Shown: positions 24,940-34,243, counted from the first letter of the stretch. The stretch: DNA of 42,635 nucleotides from CAZRAL01 sp964598005 (GCA_964598005.1 CAZRAL010000019.1:1-42635); one strand, 5' to 3'. The notes: a model not told the origin generated them from the sequence alone. A program made the numbers and translations.

Positions 24940-25863
24940 TTGTCCTCTTATTATCGTAGAAATCTGACTGGCGTTTTGCTGCTGGATAAACCAGCAGGCA
25001 TTACCTCGAATGCCGCACTGGGTGCCACTAAACGGCTTTTTCAGGCACTCAAAGCAGGCCACACTGGCACGCTCGATCCTTTTGCGACAGGACTATTACC
25101 CATTTGCCTCGGTGAAGCAGCGAAATTTTCGCGGTTTTTACTGGATGCGGACAAAACCTATCGCGCTACGCTGAAACTCGGTACCACCACCACGACCGGC
25201 GATACCGAGGGTGAGATAAAAAAAATATGTTCTGTACAGCTTGACGAGGACAGCATTCATAACGTATTGACCTGTTTCCGGGGGCCACGAATGCAAATTC
25301 CACCGATGTATTCGGCGCTAAAACGAGAGGGTGTTCCACTATATAAACTGGCCAGACAAGGTATTGAAATCGAACGCGCGCCACGCCACATCGAAATTTA
25401 TGACTTGCAATTGATCGAATGGCAAGACGATAAGCTGGTTATCGATGTGACTTGCAGTAAAGGAACCTACATCCGTGTCTTGGCGGAAGAAATTGGAGAG
25501 GCGCTGGGCTGCGGCGCTCATTTGGATGCGCTAAAAAGAACGGCAAGCGGCAAATTGCATATAAAACAGGCAACGTCCTTGGAAGAATTGGAAGATATGA
25601 CGTATTCATTGCGCGATGAACTACTGTTGCCCGCCGATTCCCTGGCGCAAGAGCTTCCTGAATGGCAAGCCGATCGTGCTACGGCTATAGGCTTACAGCA
25701 AGGAGAATCATATCGCTTGCCTCTGATGATACTGCCCATAACCTCGGCTGGATACGCACGTGTTTACACGGAAGAAAAAATATTTATTGGCGTGGTACGA
25801 ATCAAGCAGGATGATGCCACCCATTCGATGGTGACGGCGGAAAGGATGATGTCGGCTGTGTAA
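24940..25863 (+). CDS. truB: tRNA pseudouridine-55 synthase
   Basis: A 307-residue enzyme that makes pseudouridine 55 in the T-loop of tRNAs. GVLLLDKPAGITSN opens the catalytic domain and KAGHTGTLDPFATGLLP holds the catalytic aspartate (Asp46). YSALKREGVPLYKLARQG and CSKGTYIRVLAEEIGEALG are further signatures, and a C-terminal TruB_C/PUA-like part follows. The likely start is TTG at 24940, 18 bases after the rbfA stop. No ATG gives an intact N-terminus and no good ribosome-binding site is seen. Confidence 0.94.
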   Translation: MSSYYRRNLTGVLLLDKPAGITSNAALGATKRLFQALKAGHTGTLDPFATGLLPICLGEAAKFSRFLLDADKTYRATLKLGTTTTTGDTEGEIKKICSVQLDEDSIHNVLTCFRGPRMQIPPMYSALKREGVPLYKLARQGIEIERAPRHIEIYDLQLIEWQDDKLVIDVTCSKGTYIRVLAEEIGEALGCGAHLDALKRTASGKLHIKQATSLEELEDMTYSLRDELLLPADSLAQELPEWQADRATAIGLQQGESYRLPLMILPITSAGYARVYTEEKIFIGVVRIKQDDATHSMVTAERMMSAV

Positions 25864-25890
25864 ATTGAAGGAATCGTTTCTGCCTGCTGG

Positions 25891-27075
25891 CTAGGCACGA
25901 ATAATCGCCAAGGGCTGATAGTGGCCGCGAAGAACATGGGTCGAATTGGTTCCCCACCAGTTTTCCAGAATAGTTGCGTAAAGCCGTCGGTAGTCAAGAA
26001 CCGGTTCGATACAGCCGTAGTAATTCAGATGCTCAAGACGGGGTGCTTGACCATAAAGGCCGCCGCGAACATTTCCTCCTGCAACAAAATGCGTATTGGC
26101 GGCGCCATGTTCGGTGCCGCCGATTTCGTTTTCTTTTACGCGACGTCCGTATTCATCATAAGTCACGACCAGCGTGTTTTGCCAATGCCCGCGCGTGCTT
26201 AAAGCCGCTTTGAGCAGTAAAAATCCATCACCAAGCTGTTTGAGAATGTTGCCATGCAACCGCAATTGATTTTTGTGTGTATCGAAGGTGCCATTTACGC
26301 CATTATCATTGGCATCGAGGCACAAGTGAATAACCGGCACATTAACCTTGCTATCGATCAATTCGACAGCAGCGCGAAGCTGGGTGCCAAAATCAGTATT
26401 GGGAAAGGCAATCGTCGTTTGATGCTGTTCACGGATTTGTGCGGGCTTGACCGCAACAGCTTTTGCTGCCGTGGTCAGGCGCCCTTGGCAGGCCGAAATA
26501 TCGTATTTCACCAGCCACTCGTTGGCGTGGTCGAGCGACGCAAAACGTGTTTGGTTGCCGCGAAACGGCCCCATCGGATCGGCTTCTCGAACATCCAGTG
26601 GCCCAAAGGCAATGCCATCAAGCCAGACTCTCTCACTGGCAGGATAGGCAATGAATTGCCGGGATAACCAGCCTGTATCCAGATATTCGTCTGCATTAGA
26701 ACCGGTATAGATGATTTCCAGAGAACGATAATGCGCGAGCCGGGTATCTTCATAACCGATCCCTTGTACTACTGCCAGCTCTCCCGCCTGCCAAAGCGGC
26801 ATCAACCCTTCAAGAGAAGGATGAAAGGCCTGGGTTTCAGAAATCGGCAAGGTGCGGTCGCGTGAAATAGCTAAGGTAGGACGGTACTGGCGATATAAGG
26901 AATTGGTGTAGGGAATGACTGTATTAAGCCCATCATTACCGCCCTTTAAATGGATCAGAATCAGTGTGCGGTCATAGCGGGGTAAGGAAGTATCCCTTGC
27001 GGTGGTGTCGTGCATTGTGCACGCCAATGCAAAAGGAAATCCGGTGCCGATACGGAGAAAGTGACGCCGATTCAC
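25891..27075 (-). CDS. DUF1501 secreted protein
   Basis: A 394-residue member of the DUF1501 family (sulfatase-like fold, often Tat-exported). It starts N-R-R-H-F-L-R-I-G-T-G-F, a twin-arginine-type signal. LILIHLKGGNDGLNTVIPY and YRPTLAIS mark the family core, as do TLVVTYDEYGRRVKENE and GTEHGAANTHFVAGG with potential metal ligands. The start is GTG, overlapping the stop of the decayed gph frame (GTGA). No DUF1800 partner gene, often adjacent, is present. Enzymatic function is unknown. Confidence 0.87.
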   Translation of the reverse strand: MNRRHFLRIGTGFPFALACTMHDTTARDTSLPRYDRTLILIHLKGGNDGLNTVIPYTNSLYRQYRPTLAISRDRTLPISETQAFHPSLEGLMPLWQAGELAVVQGIGYEDTRLAHYRSLEIIYTGSNADEYLDTGWLSRQFIAYPASERVWLDGIAFGPLDVREADPMGPFRGNQTRFASLDHANEWLVKYDISACQGRLTTAAKAVAVKPAQIREQHQTTIAFPNTDFGTQLRAAVELIDSKVNVPVIHLCLDANDNGVNGTFDTHKNQLRLHGNILKQLGDGFLLLKAALSTRGHWQNTLVVTYDEYGRRVKENEIGGTEHGAANTHFVAGGNVRGGLYGQAPRLEHLNYYGCIEPVLDYRRLYATILENWWGTNSTHVLRGHYQPLAIIRA

Positions 27076-27342
27076 CGGTTCGATTCCAAAGCAGATATCG
27101 GGATACGGGGCAGCCTATCCACCAATTCGCCGGCTTGCTCGATATGTCCAGGATAAAACGTCTTTGCTTGGCCCAAGGTAACCGTAAGCTACCGCAACCG
27201 ACGTCATGCCAGTGGCGCAGACAGCATGCTCGTCGCAGAGTGGGTTGAACGCATACGCCATGCCGAAGGCGGTATCAGCAAAAGTACCATCAAAATCGAA
27301 TAGAAAAGCAGCCGGTTTATCAGGCACGTTTGCGGCAGGCAA
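27072..27342 (-). pseudogene. gph: Collapsed phosphoglycolate phosphatase gene
   Basis: The frame begins at or near the end of ubiG with the HAD-phosphatase N-terminus FLFDFDGTFADTAFGMAYAFN. After about 40 residues it jumps to the family's C-terminal end VAYGYLGPSKD. The next segment is frameshifted: HIEQAGELVDRLPRIP continues in another frame to a TGA that overlaps the DUF1501 start. Around 140 to 150 internal residues (cap and most of the HAD core) are missing relative to the usual 220-residue Gph. The neighbouring ubiG and ompA fit the normal position of gph in betaproteobacteria. Confidence 0.8.
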
Positions 27343-28030
27343 CCATATAATTTACATCGACATTACGGCTCAGCGCGTAGATTTTGGTAAACGGGTTGTA
27401 TGTTATCCCGGCCAATTCAGTCACCTCCAACCCGGCATGGCGGCACAAAGCGGCCAGTTCGGCGGGGCGAATAAAGCGTGCGTAATCGTGTGTACCGCAT
27501 GGGAGCAAATTCAAAATGTATTCTGCACCGAGTATCGCAAATAAATACGATTTGGGATTACGGTTGAGGGTGGAGAAAAATACCCAACCTTCCGGTTTGG
27601 CTAACATGGCGCAAGCCTTGACTGTACTTTGCGGGTCCGGCACATGCTCCAGCATTTCCATGCAGGTGACACAATCGAATTTTTCCGGCTCGGTTTGCGC
27701 CAATTCTTCCGCTGAAATAAGCTGGTAATCCACGCTATGGCCCGTTTCCAGCAAATGCAGTTTGGCAACTGCAAGCGGCTTTTCCGACAAATCGATTCCA
27801 GTTACGCGAGCGCCCAGCGTAGCCATGCTTTCGGCCAATATTCCGCCCCCGCAGCCCACATCCAATACCTGCTTTCCCGCGAGCTGAACATGCTGGTCGA
27901 TATATTGAAGACGCAGGGGGTTGATGTCGTGAAGCGGTTTGAATTCACTTTGTTTATCCCACCAACGTGCTGCCAGTGCGCCAAATTTTGCCAGCTCGCC
28001 GGGATCGGCATTGTCTATTATTTTGTCCAT
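27320..28030 (-). CDS. ubiG: Ubiquinone biosynthesis O-methyltransferase
   Basis: A 236-residue SAM-dependent enzyme catalysing both O-methylations in ubiquinone synthesis. Motifs are FGALAARWWDKQSEFKPLHD near the start, the SAM-binding VLDVGCGGGILAESMA, CMEMLEHVPDP, and the C-terminal YNPFTKIYALSRNVDVNYM. ATG at 28030 gives the family-like N-terminus; the frame extends 19 codons upstream only through the deaminase gene. It follows that gene by four bases. Confidence 0.94.
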   Translation of the reverse strand: MDKIIDNADPGELAKFGALAARWWDKQSEFKPLHDINPLRLQYIDQHVQLAGKQVLDVGCGGGILAESMATLGARVTGIDLSEKPLAVAKLHLLETGHSVDYQLISAEELAQTEPEKFDCVTCMEMLEHVPDPQSTVKACAMLAKPEGWVFFSTLNRNPKSYLFAILGAEYILNLLPCGTHDYARFIRPAELAALCRHAGLEVTELAGITYNPFTKIYALSRNVDVNYMVACRKRA

Positions 28031-28034
28031 AAAC

Positions 28035-29354
28035 CTAATGACTGGAAAAATGTCTGTGCCAGAGATTCGCTTTTGCCAATATTTCATCCGTATCGAGTTG
28101 GGTGAGCACGCGATTAATCATTAAAGGTTGCCCATTGACCCAGGCATGCGTTACCTGCTCGCGGCCAGCTGCATGGAAAATATGCGATACGGGATCATAG
28201 CAGGGTTGCGTTTCAATGCCTGAAAGATCAATGGCGATCATATCGGCGGCCTTGCCGGGGAGCAATGAACCAATATCGTTGGCCCACCCTAAGGCACGCG
28301 CAGCATTGAGCGTGGCCATTTCAAGCGCACGGTGCGCAGGAAGGGCCGCCGCATCACCACTCACGCCTTTTTGCAGAAGCGCTGCAAGCCGTACCTCTGC
28401 CAACATATCGAGCCGGTTATTGCTGGCCGTACCATCGGTACCTACACCGACGTTTATGCCGGCGTCCAGCATGGCCCTAACGGGCGCGATACCACTGGCG
28501 AGCTTGAGATTGGAGGTCGGGCAATGCGCAACGTGTACACCTGAATAAGCGAGCAGTTCAATTTCGAGCGGCGTTAGATGGACGCAATGCACGGCAATCA
28601 AATTAGGCCCCATCAAACCAAGACGATCCAGCCGGGTAATCGGGCGGCAGCCATGTTCTTTTTCGCTTTGTTTCACTTCCTCCTGTGTTTCCTGCACATG
28701 CAGCATGACGGGAACATCCATCTCGGAGGCAATGACTGCAATGCGTTTGAACGTTTTATCGCTGACGGTATAAGGTGCATGTGGGGCCAGCATTAGTCTC
28801 AATAAAGGGTCGGCGGCAAACTCGTCGCGGGTCGCTAACCCGCGCGCCAGATACCCTTCTGCATCGGCGGCATAGGGCGTGGGAAATTCAATGATTGCGG
28901 CACCCAATGCAGCGCGCATGCCGGCTTTACGAACTGCGCGGACTGCCGTATCGTGAAAAAAATACATGTCAGCAAAGCAGGTAATCCCGGCTCGAAGCAT
29001 TTCAGCACAGGCCAGTTCGGTGCCATCGTAGACATATTCTTCGCCCAGGTGGCGTGCTTCGGCTGGCCAGATATGCTGATTCAACCAAGTCATGAGAGGC
29101 TGATCATCGGCCAAACCGCGCATGAGCGTCATGGCGGCGTGCGTATGCAGATTGATCAAACCCGGGATCAATGCGTGCTGTTCCAGCTGCGTTTCCACTG
29201 CAGCTGGAAATTGCCGCCGGGCTTCAGGCGTTGGCAGGAGCGCAATGATGCGGCCTTCCTGAACTACCAAAGCGTGATCGTGCAAAACCGTGCCGGCCGG
29301 TTCAACCGGAATAACCCAGCGTGCGGAAATCAGGGTAGTGGGCATCGTCAACAT
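28035..29354 (-). CDS. mtaD: 5-methylthioadenosine/S-adenosylhomocysteine deaminase
   Basis: A 439-residue amidohydrolase of the TRZ/ATZ family. Metal-binding motifs are GLINLHTHAAMTLMRG (H-x-H), MLHVQETQEEV, AVHCVHLT and GVGTDGTASNN (aspartate). It should deaminate methylthioadenosine and/or S-adenosylhomocysteine, recycling by-products of methylation. That fits the adjacent SAM-dependent ubiG. It starts 20 bases beyond the terminator of ompA. Confidence 0.88.
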   Translation of the reverse strand: MLTMPTTLISARWVIPVEPAGTVLHDHALVVQEGRIIALLPTPEARRQFPAAVETQLEQHALIPGLINLHTHAAMTLMRGLADDQPLMTWLNQHIWPAEARHLGEEYVYDGTELACAEMLRAGITCFADMYFFHDTAVRAVRKAGMRAALGAAIIEFPTPYAADAEGYLARGLATRDEFAADPLLRLMLAPHAPYTVSDKTFKRIAVIASEMDVPVMLHVQETQEEVKQSEKEHGCRPITRLDRLGLMGPNLIAVHCVHLTPLEIELLAYSGVHVAHCPTSNLKLASGIAPVRAMLDAGINVGVGTDGTASNNRLDMLAEVRLAALLQKGVSGDAAALPAHRALEMATLNAARALGWANDIGSLLPGKAADMIAIDLSGIETQPCYDPVSHIFHAAGREQVTHAWVNGQPLMINRVLTQLDTDEILAKANLWHRHFSSH

Positions 29355-29373
29355 ATCGTTTTATGGAAGGTTA

Positions 29374-29400
29374 CAAAAAACAAACCCCGCATCAGCGGGG
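29374..29400 (-). terminator. Rho-independent terminator of ompA
   Basis: Read leftward, CCCCGC-tgat-GCGGGG forms a perfect six-pair stem (29385-29400) followed by TTTGTTTTTTG. It lies about 27 bases after the ompA stop and separates it from the deaminase-ubiG unit. Confidence 0.85.
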
Positions 29401-29426
29401 CTCGTTTTGCAGTATCGGCATTTTTA

Positions 29427-30050
29427 TTATTTGACGCCTTTGAACTCGATGTCCACCCGGCGATTCTTGGCCCGACCTTCTTTGGTTTTATTAGTCGCGA
29501 CTGGCTGGGTTTCACCTTTACCCAAGGTCGTAACCTTGGCTGAAGGTACTCCTTTCGAAATCATGTACTCTTTTACCGTATTGGCGCGACGCTCCGACAG
29601 GCGCTGGTTGTAGGCTTCGGTACCGATTGAATCGGTATGTCCGGTTGCGATCACGATTTCTATATCGACGCCACGCATTTTTTCAACCGCATCGTCAATC
29701 GAGCGCTTACCTTCCGGCTTGAGATTGTATTTATCAAAATCAAACAGGGCTTCGGCCTGGATCGTAATGGATTGTTTAACCGAAGCTGGGGCTACGCGCG
29801 GTTCCTCAGGCTTGACAGGTTCAGCAGGTTTAACTGGCTCAACGGGTTTGACTGGTTCAACTGGAGTCGTTTTTTTACCCAGGCAATCGGGATGTTCGAT
29901 ACTGTACAGGCTTTGCACGCATTCGCCAGAGCCATCGCGTACCGGTTTACCGGAGCTGTCCAGCAAATTGGGCACAACACCTGCGTAGGCGACTGAAGTC
30001 ATCACCATAACGGAGGCTACTGCAAAAAACTTAGCAGTAATGGAATTCAT
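29427..30050 (-). CDS. ompA: OmpA-family outer-membrane/peptidoglycan-binding protein
   Basis: A 207-residue protein. A signal peptide (residues 1-23, ending VAYA) is followed by a short region with two cysteines (GECVQS, PDCLGK). A linker of repeated P-V-E-P-V-K-P units precedes the C-terminal OmpA domain. That domain carries LFDFDKYNLKPEGKRSIDD and ATGHTDSIGTEAYNQRLSERR, with the closing NRRVDIEF. No transmembrane barrel is present, so it probably tethers the cell wall rather than forming a pore. ATG at 30050 with GGGAG upstream is chosen over an upstream in-frame extension. Confidence 0.9.
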   Translation of the reverse strand: MNSITAKFFAVASVMVMTSVAYAGVVPNLLDSSGKPVRDGSGECVQSLYSIEHPDCLGKKTTPVEPVKPVEPVKPAEPVKPEEPRVAPASVKQSITIQAEALFDFDKYNLKPEGKRSIDDAVEKMRGVDIEIVIATGHTDSIGTEAYNQRLSERRANTVKEYMISKGVPSAKVTTLGKGETQPVATNKTKEGRAKNRRVDIEFKGVK

Positions 30051-30147
30051 TTTTTGTACTCCCAAGGGAATTAAGGAATTTTTGTCGTTACTCACGGATA
30101 TGGATGAGTTCATTGGGGGGTAGTTCTTAATAAATCTAGCTTTAAAA

Positions 30148-30177
30148 ATCATACACGATTCAATCCCCATTGAACAA
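30148..30177 (-). promoter_or_regulatory. Candidate ompA promoter
   Basis: Read leftward, TTGTTC (30177-30172) and TATGAT (30153-30148) are separated by 18 bases. They lie about 100 bases upstream of the ompA ATG. Confidence 0.4.
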
Positions 30178-30311
30178 TGTGGGCTTTACGTTTATGCAAC
30201 ATTGAAGGGCATTTGGTTGTAAATCTACAACAAGATTATTTTATGGCCTGAACCACAATCTATTGTATCTCAATGCCCTATAAGACCCAAATGTGTTGTG
30301 GTTTAGTAGTT

Positions 30312-30341
30312 TTTCACTGGGCACTATGTTAAAATTATAAA
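30312..30341 (+). promoter_or_regulatory. Candidate gyrA promoter
   Basis: TTTCAC (30312-30317) and TATAAA (30336-30341) with an 18-base spacer, in the AT-rich region about 45 bases before gyrA. Other -10-like hexamers overlap, so the exact element is uncertain. Confidence 0.35.
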
Positions 30342-30385
30342 TTAATATTACTTCAAATTTATTCTAAATCAAAGAGTTGAGTGCC

Positions 30386-32971
30386 GTGACCGACCAGCAA
30401 TTCGCCAAAGAAACCCATCCCATCAGTATCGAGCAGGAAATGCGCACGAGCTACCTCGAATACGCCATGAGCGTGATCGTGGGCCGCGCGCTTCCGGATG
30501 TACGTGATGGATTGAAACCGGTGCATCGACGCGTTTTATACGCCATGCATGAACTCTCTAACGATTGGAACAAGCCCTACAAAAAATCGGCGCGTATCGT
30601 TGGAGATGTCATCGGTAAATATCACCCGCACGGGGATACCGCGGTTTACGACACCATCGTTCGCATGGCGCAGGATTTTTCCTTGCGTTACCCGTTGATT
30701 GACGGGCAGGGCAATTTTGGCTCCATCGATGGTGATAACGCAGCGGCAATGCGTTACACCGAAATTCGCATGGCCAAAATTGCCGCGGAATTGCTTGAGG
30801 ATCTGGATAAGGAAACCGTTGATTTCGGCCCCAACTACGATGGGAGCGAACACGAGCCGTTGATCCTTCCCGCTAAGTTTCCCAATTTGCTGGTCAATGG
30901 CTCGGGCGGCATTGCTGTGGGGATGGCCACCAATATCCCGCCACACAATCTCAACGATGTGATCGATGCCTGCCTGATGGTGCTGAAAAATCCGGCTATC
31001 GATATCGAAGATTTGATCGACATTGTCAAAGCACCAGATTTTCCGACAGCGGGGATTATTTACGGTATCGATGGCGTGCGCGACGGCTATCGGACCGGCC
31101 GCGGCCGCGTGGTCATGCGGGCGCGTACGCATTTCGAGCCGCTGGATAAAGGCGGGCGTCAGGCTATCATCATCGACGAACTCCCGTATCAGGTGAACAA
31201 AGCCTCGCTGATGATCAAGATCGGCGAACTGGTGCGCGACAAAAAGCTGGAAGGCATTTCCGATTTGCGTGATGAATCGGATAAATCGGGCATGCGCGCC
31301 GTGATTGAATTGAAGCGGGGAGAAGTGCCCGAAGTGGTGCTCAACAATCTCTACAAAATGACGCAAATGCAGGATACCTTCGGCATGAACATGGTCGCCA
31401 TTGTCGACGGCCAGCCAAAATTGCTGAACCTGCGCAATTTCATCGATGCCTTCCTGCGCCATCGCCGTGAAGTGGTCACGCGCCGGACGGTATTCGAACT
31501 GCGTAAAGCTCGTGATCGCGGGCATATTCTCGAAGGGCTGGCCGTGGCCTTGTCGAATGTCGATGAAATTGTTGAGTTAATCAAGGCCGCGCAAACGCCC
31601 GCTATTGCGAAAACCGGATTGATGGAAAAAGTGTGGCGCTCCAAACTGGTTGAGGAAATGCTGGCGCGTGCGGCGGACGAAAATCGTGTCGACGCGTATC
31701 GTCCCGAGGGGTTGACCAGGGATTTTGGTTTGCAAACCAACGGCTATCGTTTATCGGATATACAAGCCCAGCGTATTCTCGAAATGCAATTGCAGCGCCT
31801 CACTGGCCTGGAGCAGGACAAAATCATTGCCGAGTACAAAGAGGTGATGGACCGTATTACCGATTTGCTCGATATTCTCTCCAAACCTGAGCGTGTCACC
31901 ACCATCATTTCCGACGAGTTAAAGGAAATAAAGGAAAAATTTGGTGGCGGGTCAAAAGGAGGGCGCCGCTCGGAAATCGTGGCCAATGGCGCACAAATGT
32001 CGATGGAGGATTTGATCGCGGCCGAAGAAGTGGTGGTGACCATGTCGCATACCGGCTACATCAAATACCAGCCCGTAGCCGATTACCGCGCGCAAAAGCG
32101 CGGCGGTCGCGGTAAGCAGGCCACGGCGATGAAGGACGATGATTTTATTGAAACCTTATTCATCGCCAACACCCACGATTACGTCCTGTGTTTCTCTAAT
32201 AAGGGGCGTGTGTATTGGGTCAAGGTTTATGAAATTCCGCTCGGTTCGCGCGCATCGCGCGGCAAACCCATCGTTAATTTGCTGCAGATGCAGCCCGATG
32301 AAAAAATCAGCGCGGTTCTGCCGGTCAAGGAATTTGCCGAAGATCGCTACGTCTTTTTTGCTACCTCGGCAGGAGTGGTTAAGAAGACTGCGCTATCCGA
32401 CTTCAGCAATCCGCGCAAAGCGGGCATTATCGCCATTGCACTGGACGAAGGCGACAATCTGATCGGTGTTGCGCTCACCGACGGCAAATGCGACGTCATG
32501 CTCTTTTCCAATGAGGGCAAGGCGGTGCGTTTTGAAGAGTCGGACGTACGCTCAACCGGGCGTGATACCCGTGGCGTGCGCGGCATGAACCTGGCCAAGG
32601 GAGGCAGGGTGATCGCTATGCTGGTGGCGGAGGACGAAGCCCTCAGTGTGTTAACAGCGACTGAAAATGGCTATGGCAAGCGCACTTCTATTACCGAATA
32701 CACCCGCCATGGGCGTGGCACGCAGGGAATGATCGCCATTCAAACCTCTTCGCGCAACGGCAAGGTGGTCGCGGCCACACTGGTGCGCGCGGAAGACGAA
32801 ATCATGATGATAACGACAGGCGGGGTATTGATCCGCACCAAAGTCAAGCAAATCCGCGAGATGGGTCGTTCCACGCAGGGCGTCACGCTGATTAATCTCG
32901 ATGCGGGCCAAAAACTGTCCGGCCTGCAGAAAATTGTCGAATCCGATGAAGAAGAGGGAGAAGAGTCATGA
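30386..32971 (+). CDS. gyrA: DNA gyrase subunit A
   Basis: The breakage-reunion subunit of gyrase, about 861 residues. FAKETHPISIEQEM opens the N-terminus. The DNA-gate region contains KYHPHGDTAVYDT and the active-site tyrosine lies in AAAMRYTEIRMAK. The C-terminal DNA-wrapping domain carries the GyrA box QKRGGRG and ends with an acidic tail. The residue equivalent to E. coli Ser83 is threonine, a normal variant in many species. GTG at 30386 has AAAGAG nine bases upstream; TTG at 30377 is a less likely alternative. The gene overlaps the following DUF2059 gene by four bases. Confidence 0.97.
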   Translation: MTDQQFAKETHPISIEQEMRTSYLEYAMSVIVGRALPDVRDGLKPVHRRVLYAMHELSNDWNKPYKKSARIVGDVIGKYHPHGDTAVYDTIVRMAQDFSLRYPLIDGQGNFGSIDGDNAAAMRYTEIRMAKIAAELLEDLDKETVDFGPNYDGSEHEPLILPAKFPNLLVNGSGGIAVGMATNIPPHNLNDVIDACLMVLKNPAIDIEDLIDIVKAPDFPTAGIIYGIDGVRDGYRTGRGRVVMRARTHFEPLDKGGRQAIIIDELPYQVNKASLMIKIGELVRDKKLEGISDLRDESDKSGMRAVIELKRGEVPEVVLNNLYKMTQMQDTFGMNMVAIVDGQPKLLNLRNFIDAFLRHRREVVTRRTVFELRKARDRGHILEGLAVALSNVDEIVELIKAAQTPAIAKTGLMEKVWRSKLVEEMLARAADENRVDAYRPEGLTRDFGLQTNGYRLSDIQAQRILEMQLQRLTGLEQDKIIAEYKEVMDRITDLLDILSKPERVTTIISDELKEIKEKFGGGSKGGRRSEIVANGAQMSMEDLIAAEEVVVTMSHTGYIKYQPVADYRAQKRGGRGKQATAMKDDDFIETLFIANTHDYVLCFSNKGRVYWVKVYEIPLGSRASRGKPIVNLLQMQPDEKISAVLPVKEFAEDRYVFFATSAGVVKKTALSDFSNPRKAGIIAIALDEGDNLIGVALTDGKCDVMLFSNEGKAVRFEESDVRSTGRDTRGVRGMNLAKGGRVIAMLVAEDEALSVLTATENGYGKRTSITEYTRHGRGTQGMIAIQTSSRNGKVVAATLVRAEDEIMMITTGGVLIRTKVKQIREMGRSTQGVTLINLDAGQKLSGLQKIVESDEEEGEES

Positions 32972-33540
32972 ATACATGGAAAACATTATGGGCAGCACTG
33001 ATACTGGTTATTGCAGCCGGCCCCGCACTGGCACAAACCGCGGTTGATCCCAAACAAAAAGCAGCGGTAAAAGAATTGCTGAATGCCATGGAATTCAAAC
33101 AGGTAATGGGCCGAATGGCAGGCTCCATGAGCCAGAATGTTCCGCAGATGATCGAGCCCATGCTGGATAAATTTGCCAGTGGGGACAAGAAACTGACCGC
33201 CGAACAAAAAACGGAAGCCCGCAAGATGGCGATGAAAGTCATGTCCAGCGTCGCCAAAGACATGCGCGAAATTTATAACGACCCACAGGTTGCGCAGGAA
33301 ATGGAAAACATCATGGCGCAACTGTACGGAAAATATTTCACGCTGAGCGAAATCAAGGCCATTACCGCTTTCTACAAAAGCCCCGCCGGTAAAAAAGCCA
33401 TGAATGTGATGCCGCAAATGATGCAGGAAGCCATGCCAAAAATCATGGCCGCAATGACGCCAAGGATCACGGCAATGGTTGAGAAAGTGGCCAAGGACGT
33501 AGTAAGCGAAGTTGAAAAAAGCGATAAATCGAAAGATTAG
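32968..33540 (+). CDS. Exported DUF2059 protein, first copy
   Basis: A 190-residue protein with a signal peptide (LWAALILVIAAGPALAQT). The mature part is helical and matches DUF2059: VKELLNAMEFKQVMGRM, then YGKYFTLSEIKAITAFYKSPAGKKAM. Function of the family is unknown. Its ATG overlaps the gyrA TGA. A diverged second copy lies 133 bases downstream. Confidence 0.85.
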   Translation: MNTWKTLWAALILVIAAGPALAQTAVDPKQKAAVKELLNAMEFKQVMGRMAGSMSQNVPQMIEPMLDKFASGDKKLTAEQKTEARKMAMKVMSSVAKDMREIYNDPQVAQEMENIMAQLYGKYFTLSEIKAITAFYKSPAGKKAMNVMPQMMQEAMPKIMAAMTPRITAMVEKVAKDVVSEVEKSDKSKD

Positions 33541-33548
33541 ATCTTACC

Positions 33549-33668
33549 TTGGCACGGGTTTACAACTTCTCGGCTGGTCCGGCTGCACTGCTGGAAGAGG
33601 TACTGCAGCAAGCACAGCACGAATTTGCTAGATTTCCATGGTGCCGGTATGTCAGTGATGGAAATGAA
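33549..33668 (+). pseudogene. Truncated duplicate of the serC 5' end
   Basis: This stretch aligns with the first 38-40 codons of the real serC at 34342. Both share RVYNFSAGPAAL, EEVLQQAQ and, at DNA level, the GTATGTC-x-GTGATGGAAATGA block. Here the start codon is TTG, one extra base in the GAATTTGCTAGATTTCC segment shifts the frame, and the copy stops just before the second DUF2059 gene. It cannot encode a functional enzyme. It shows that a unit containing DUF2059 plus the beginning of serC was duplicated in tandem. Confidence 0.88.
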
Positions 33669-33673
33669 GGATT

Positions 33674-34243
33674 ATGAAAATATTGAGAGCATTATTGGTT
33701 GTATTGGCTGCAGCAACGGTTCCTGTCTCTGCGCAAACATCTGTTGATTCAAAACAAAATTCAGAACAAAAAGCAGCGGTAAAAGAACTGATTGCAACAG
33801 TGGGTGACGTGCATCTGCAGCAGTTATTTAATCCTATGTTAGAAGAAATTGTTAGGGCTAACGAGGAACAAAAAATCGAATCCTTTAAGTCCCTTATCGA
33901 GCCTCTTAAAACGGCAAGAGAATATAAAGTCCGGGAAAGTAGAGGAAGACAAATGGCCGGGATAATATTGCGCCTTGGTAATACTCCACAGATTGAGGAA
34001 TATATAGAGCAAATCATGGGGAATTTATATAGCAAACATTTCTCGGTCGATGAAATCAAGACTCTAACTGCCTTTTATAAGACTTCAGCCGGTAGAAAAA
34101 TTTTCTTTTTCATGCTGGAAGTGAAGGATGAAGCTATTCAGAAAATAACACCGACTATGAAGCACAATATTACGAAAATAGCTTTGAGCGAAATCAAATT
34201 TGATGAAGCTGAGGAAGAAAGATTGGAAAAATTGAGAAAGTGA
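33674..34243 (+). CDS. Exported DUF2059 protein, diverged second copy
   Basis: A 189-residue protein with a signal peptide (LLVVLAAATVPVSAQT). It aligns with the first copy through EQKAAVKELIATV and YSKHFSVDEIKTLTAFYKT followed by SAGRK. The central part has diverged and is more charged and AT-rich. The reading frame is intact, so it may have gained a separate role after duplication. AAGGATT precedes the ATG. Confidence 0.8.
   Translation: MKILRALLVVLAAATVPVSAQTSVDSKQNSEQKAAVKELIATVGDVHLQQLFNPMLEEIVRANEEQKIESFKSLIEPLKTAREYKVRESRGRQMAGIILRLGNTPQIEEYIEQIMGNLYSKHFSVDEIKTLTAFYKTSAGRKIFFFMLEVKDEAIQKITPTMKHNITKIALSEIKFDEAEEERLEKLRK

Noticed and set aside
30629..30667. Threonine at the gyrase Ser83 position as a quinolone-resistance change
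   Set aside because: Thr at this site is wild type in many proteobacteria, and the neighbouring acidic residue is normal.
33549..33668. A separate short gene before the second DUF2059 gene
   Set aside because: It aligns with the serC 5' end and carries a frameshift, so it is a duplication remnant.
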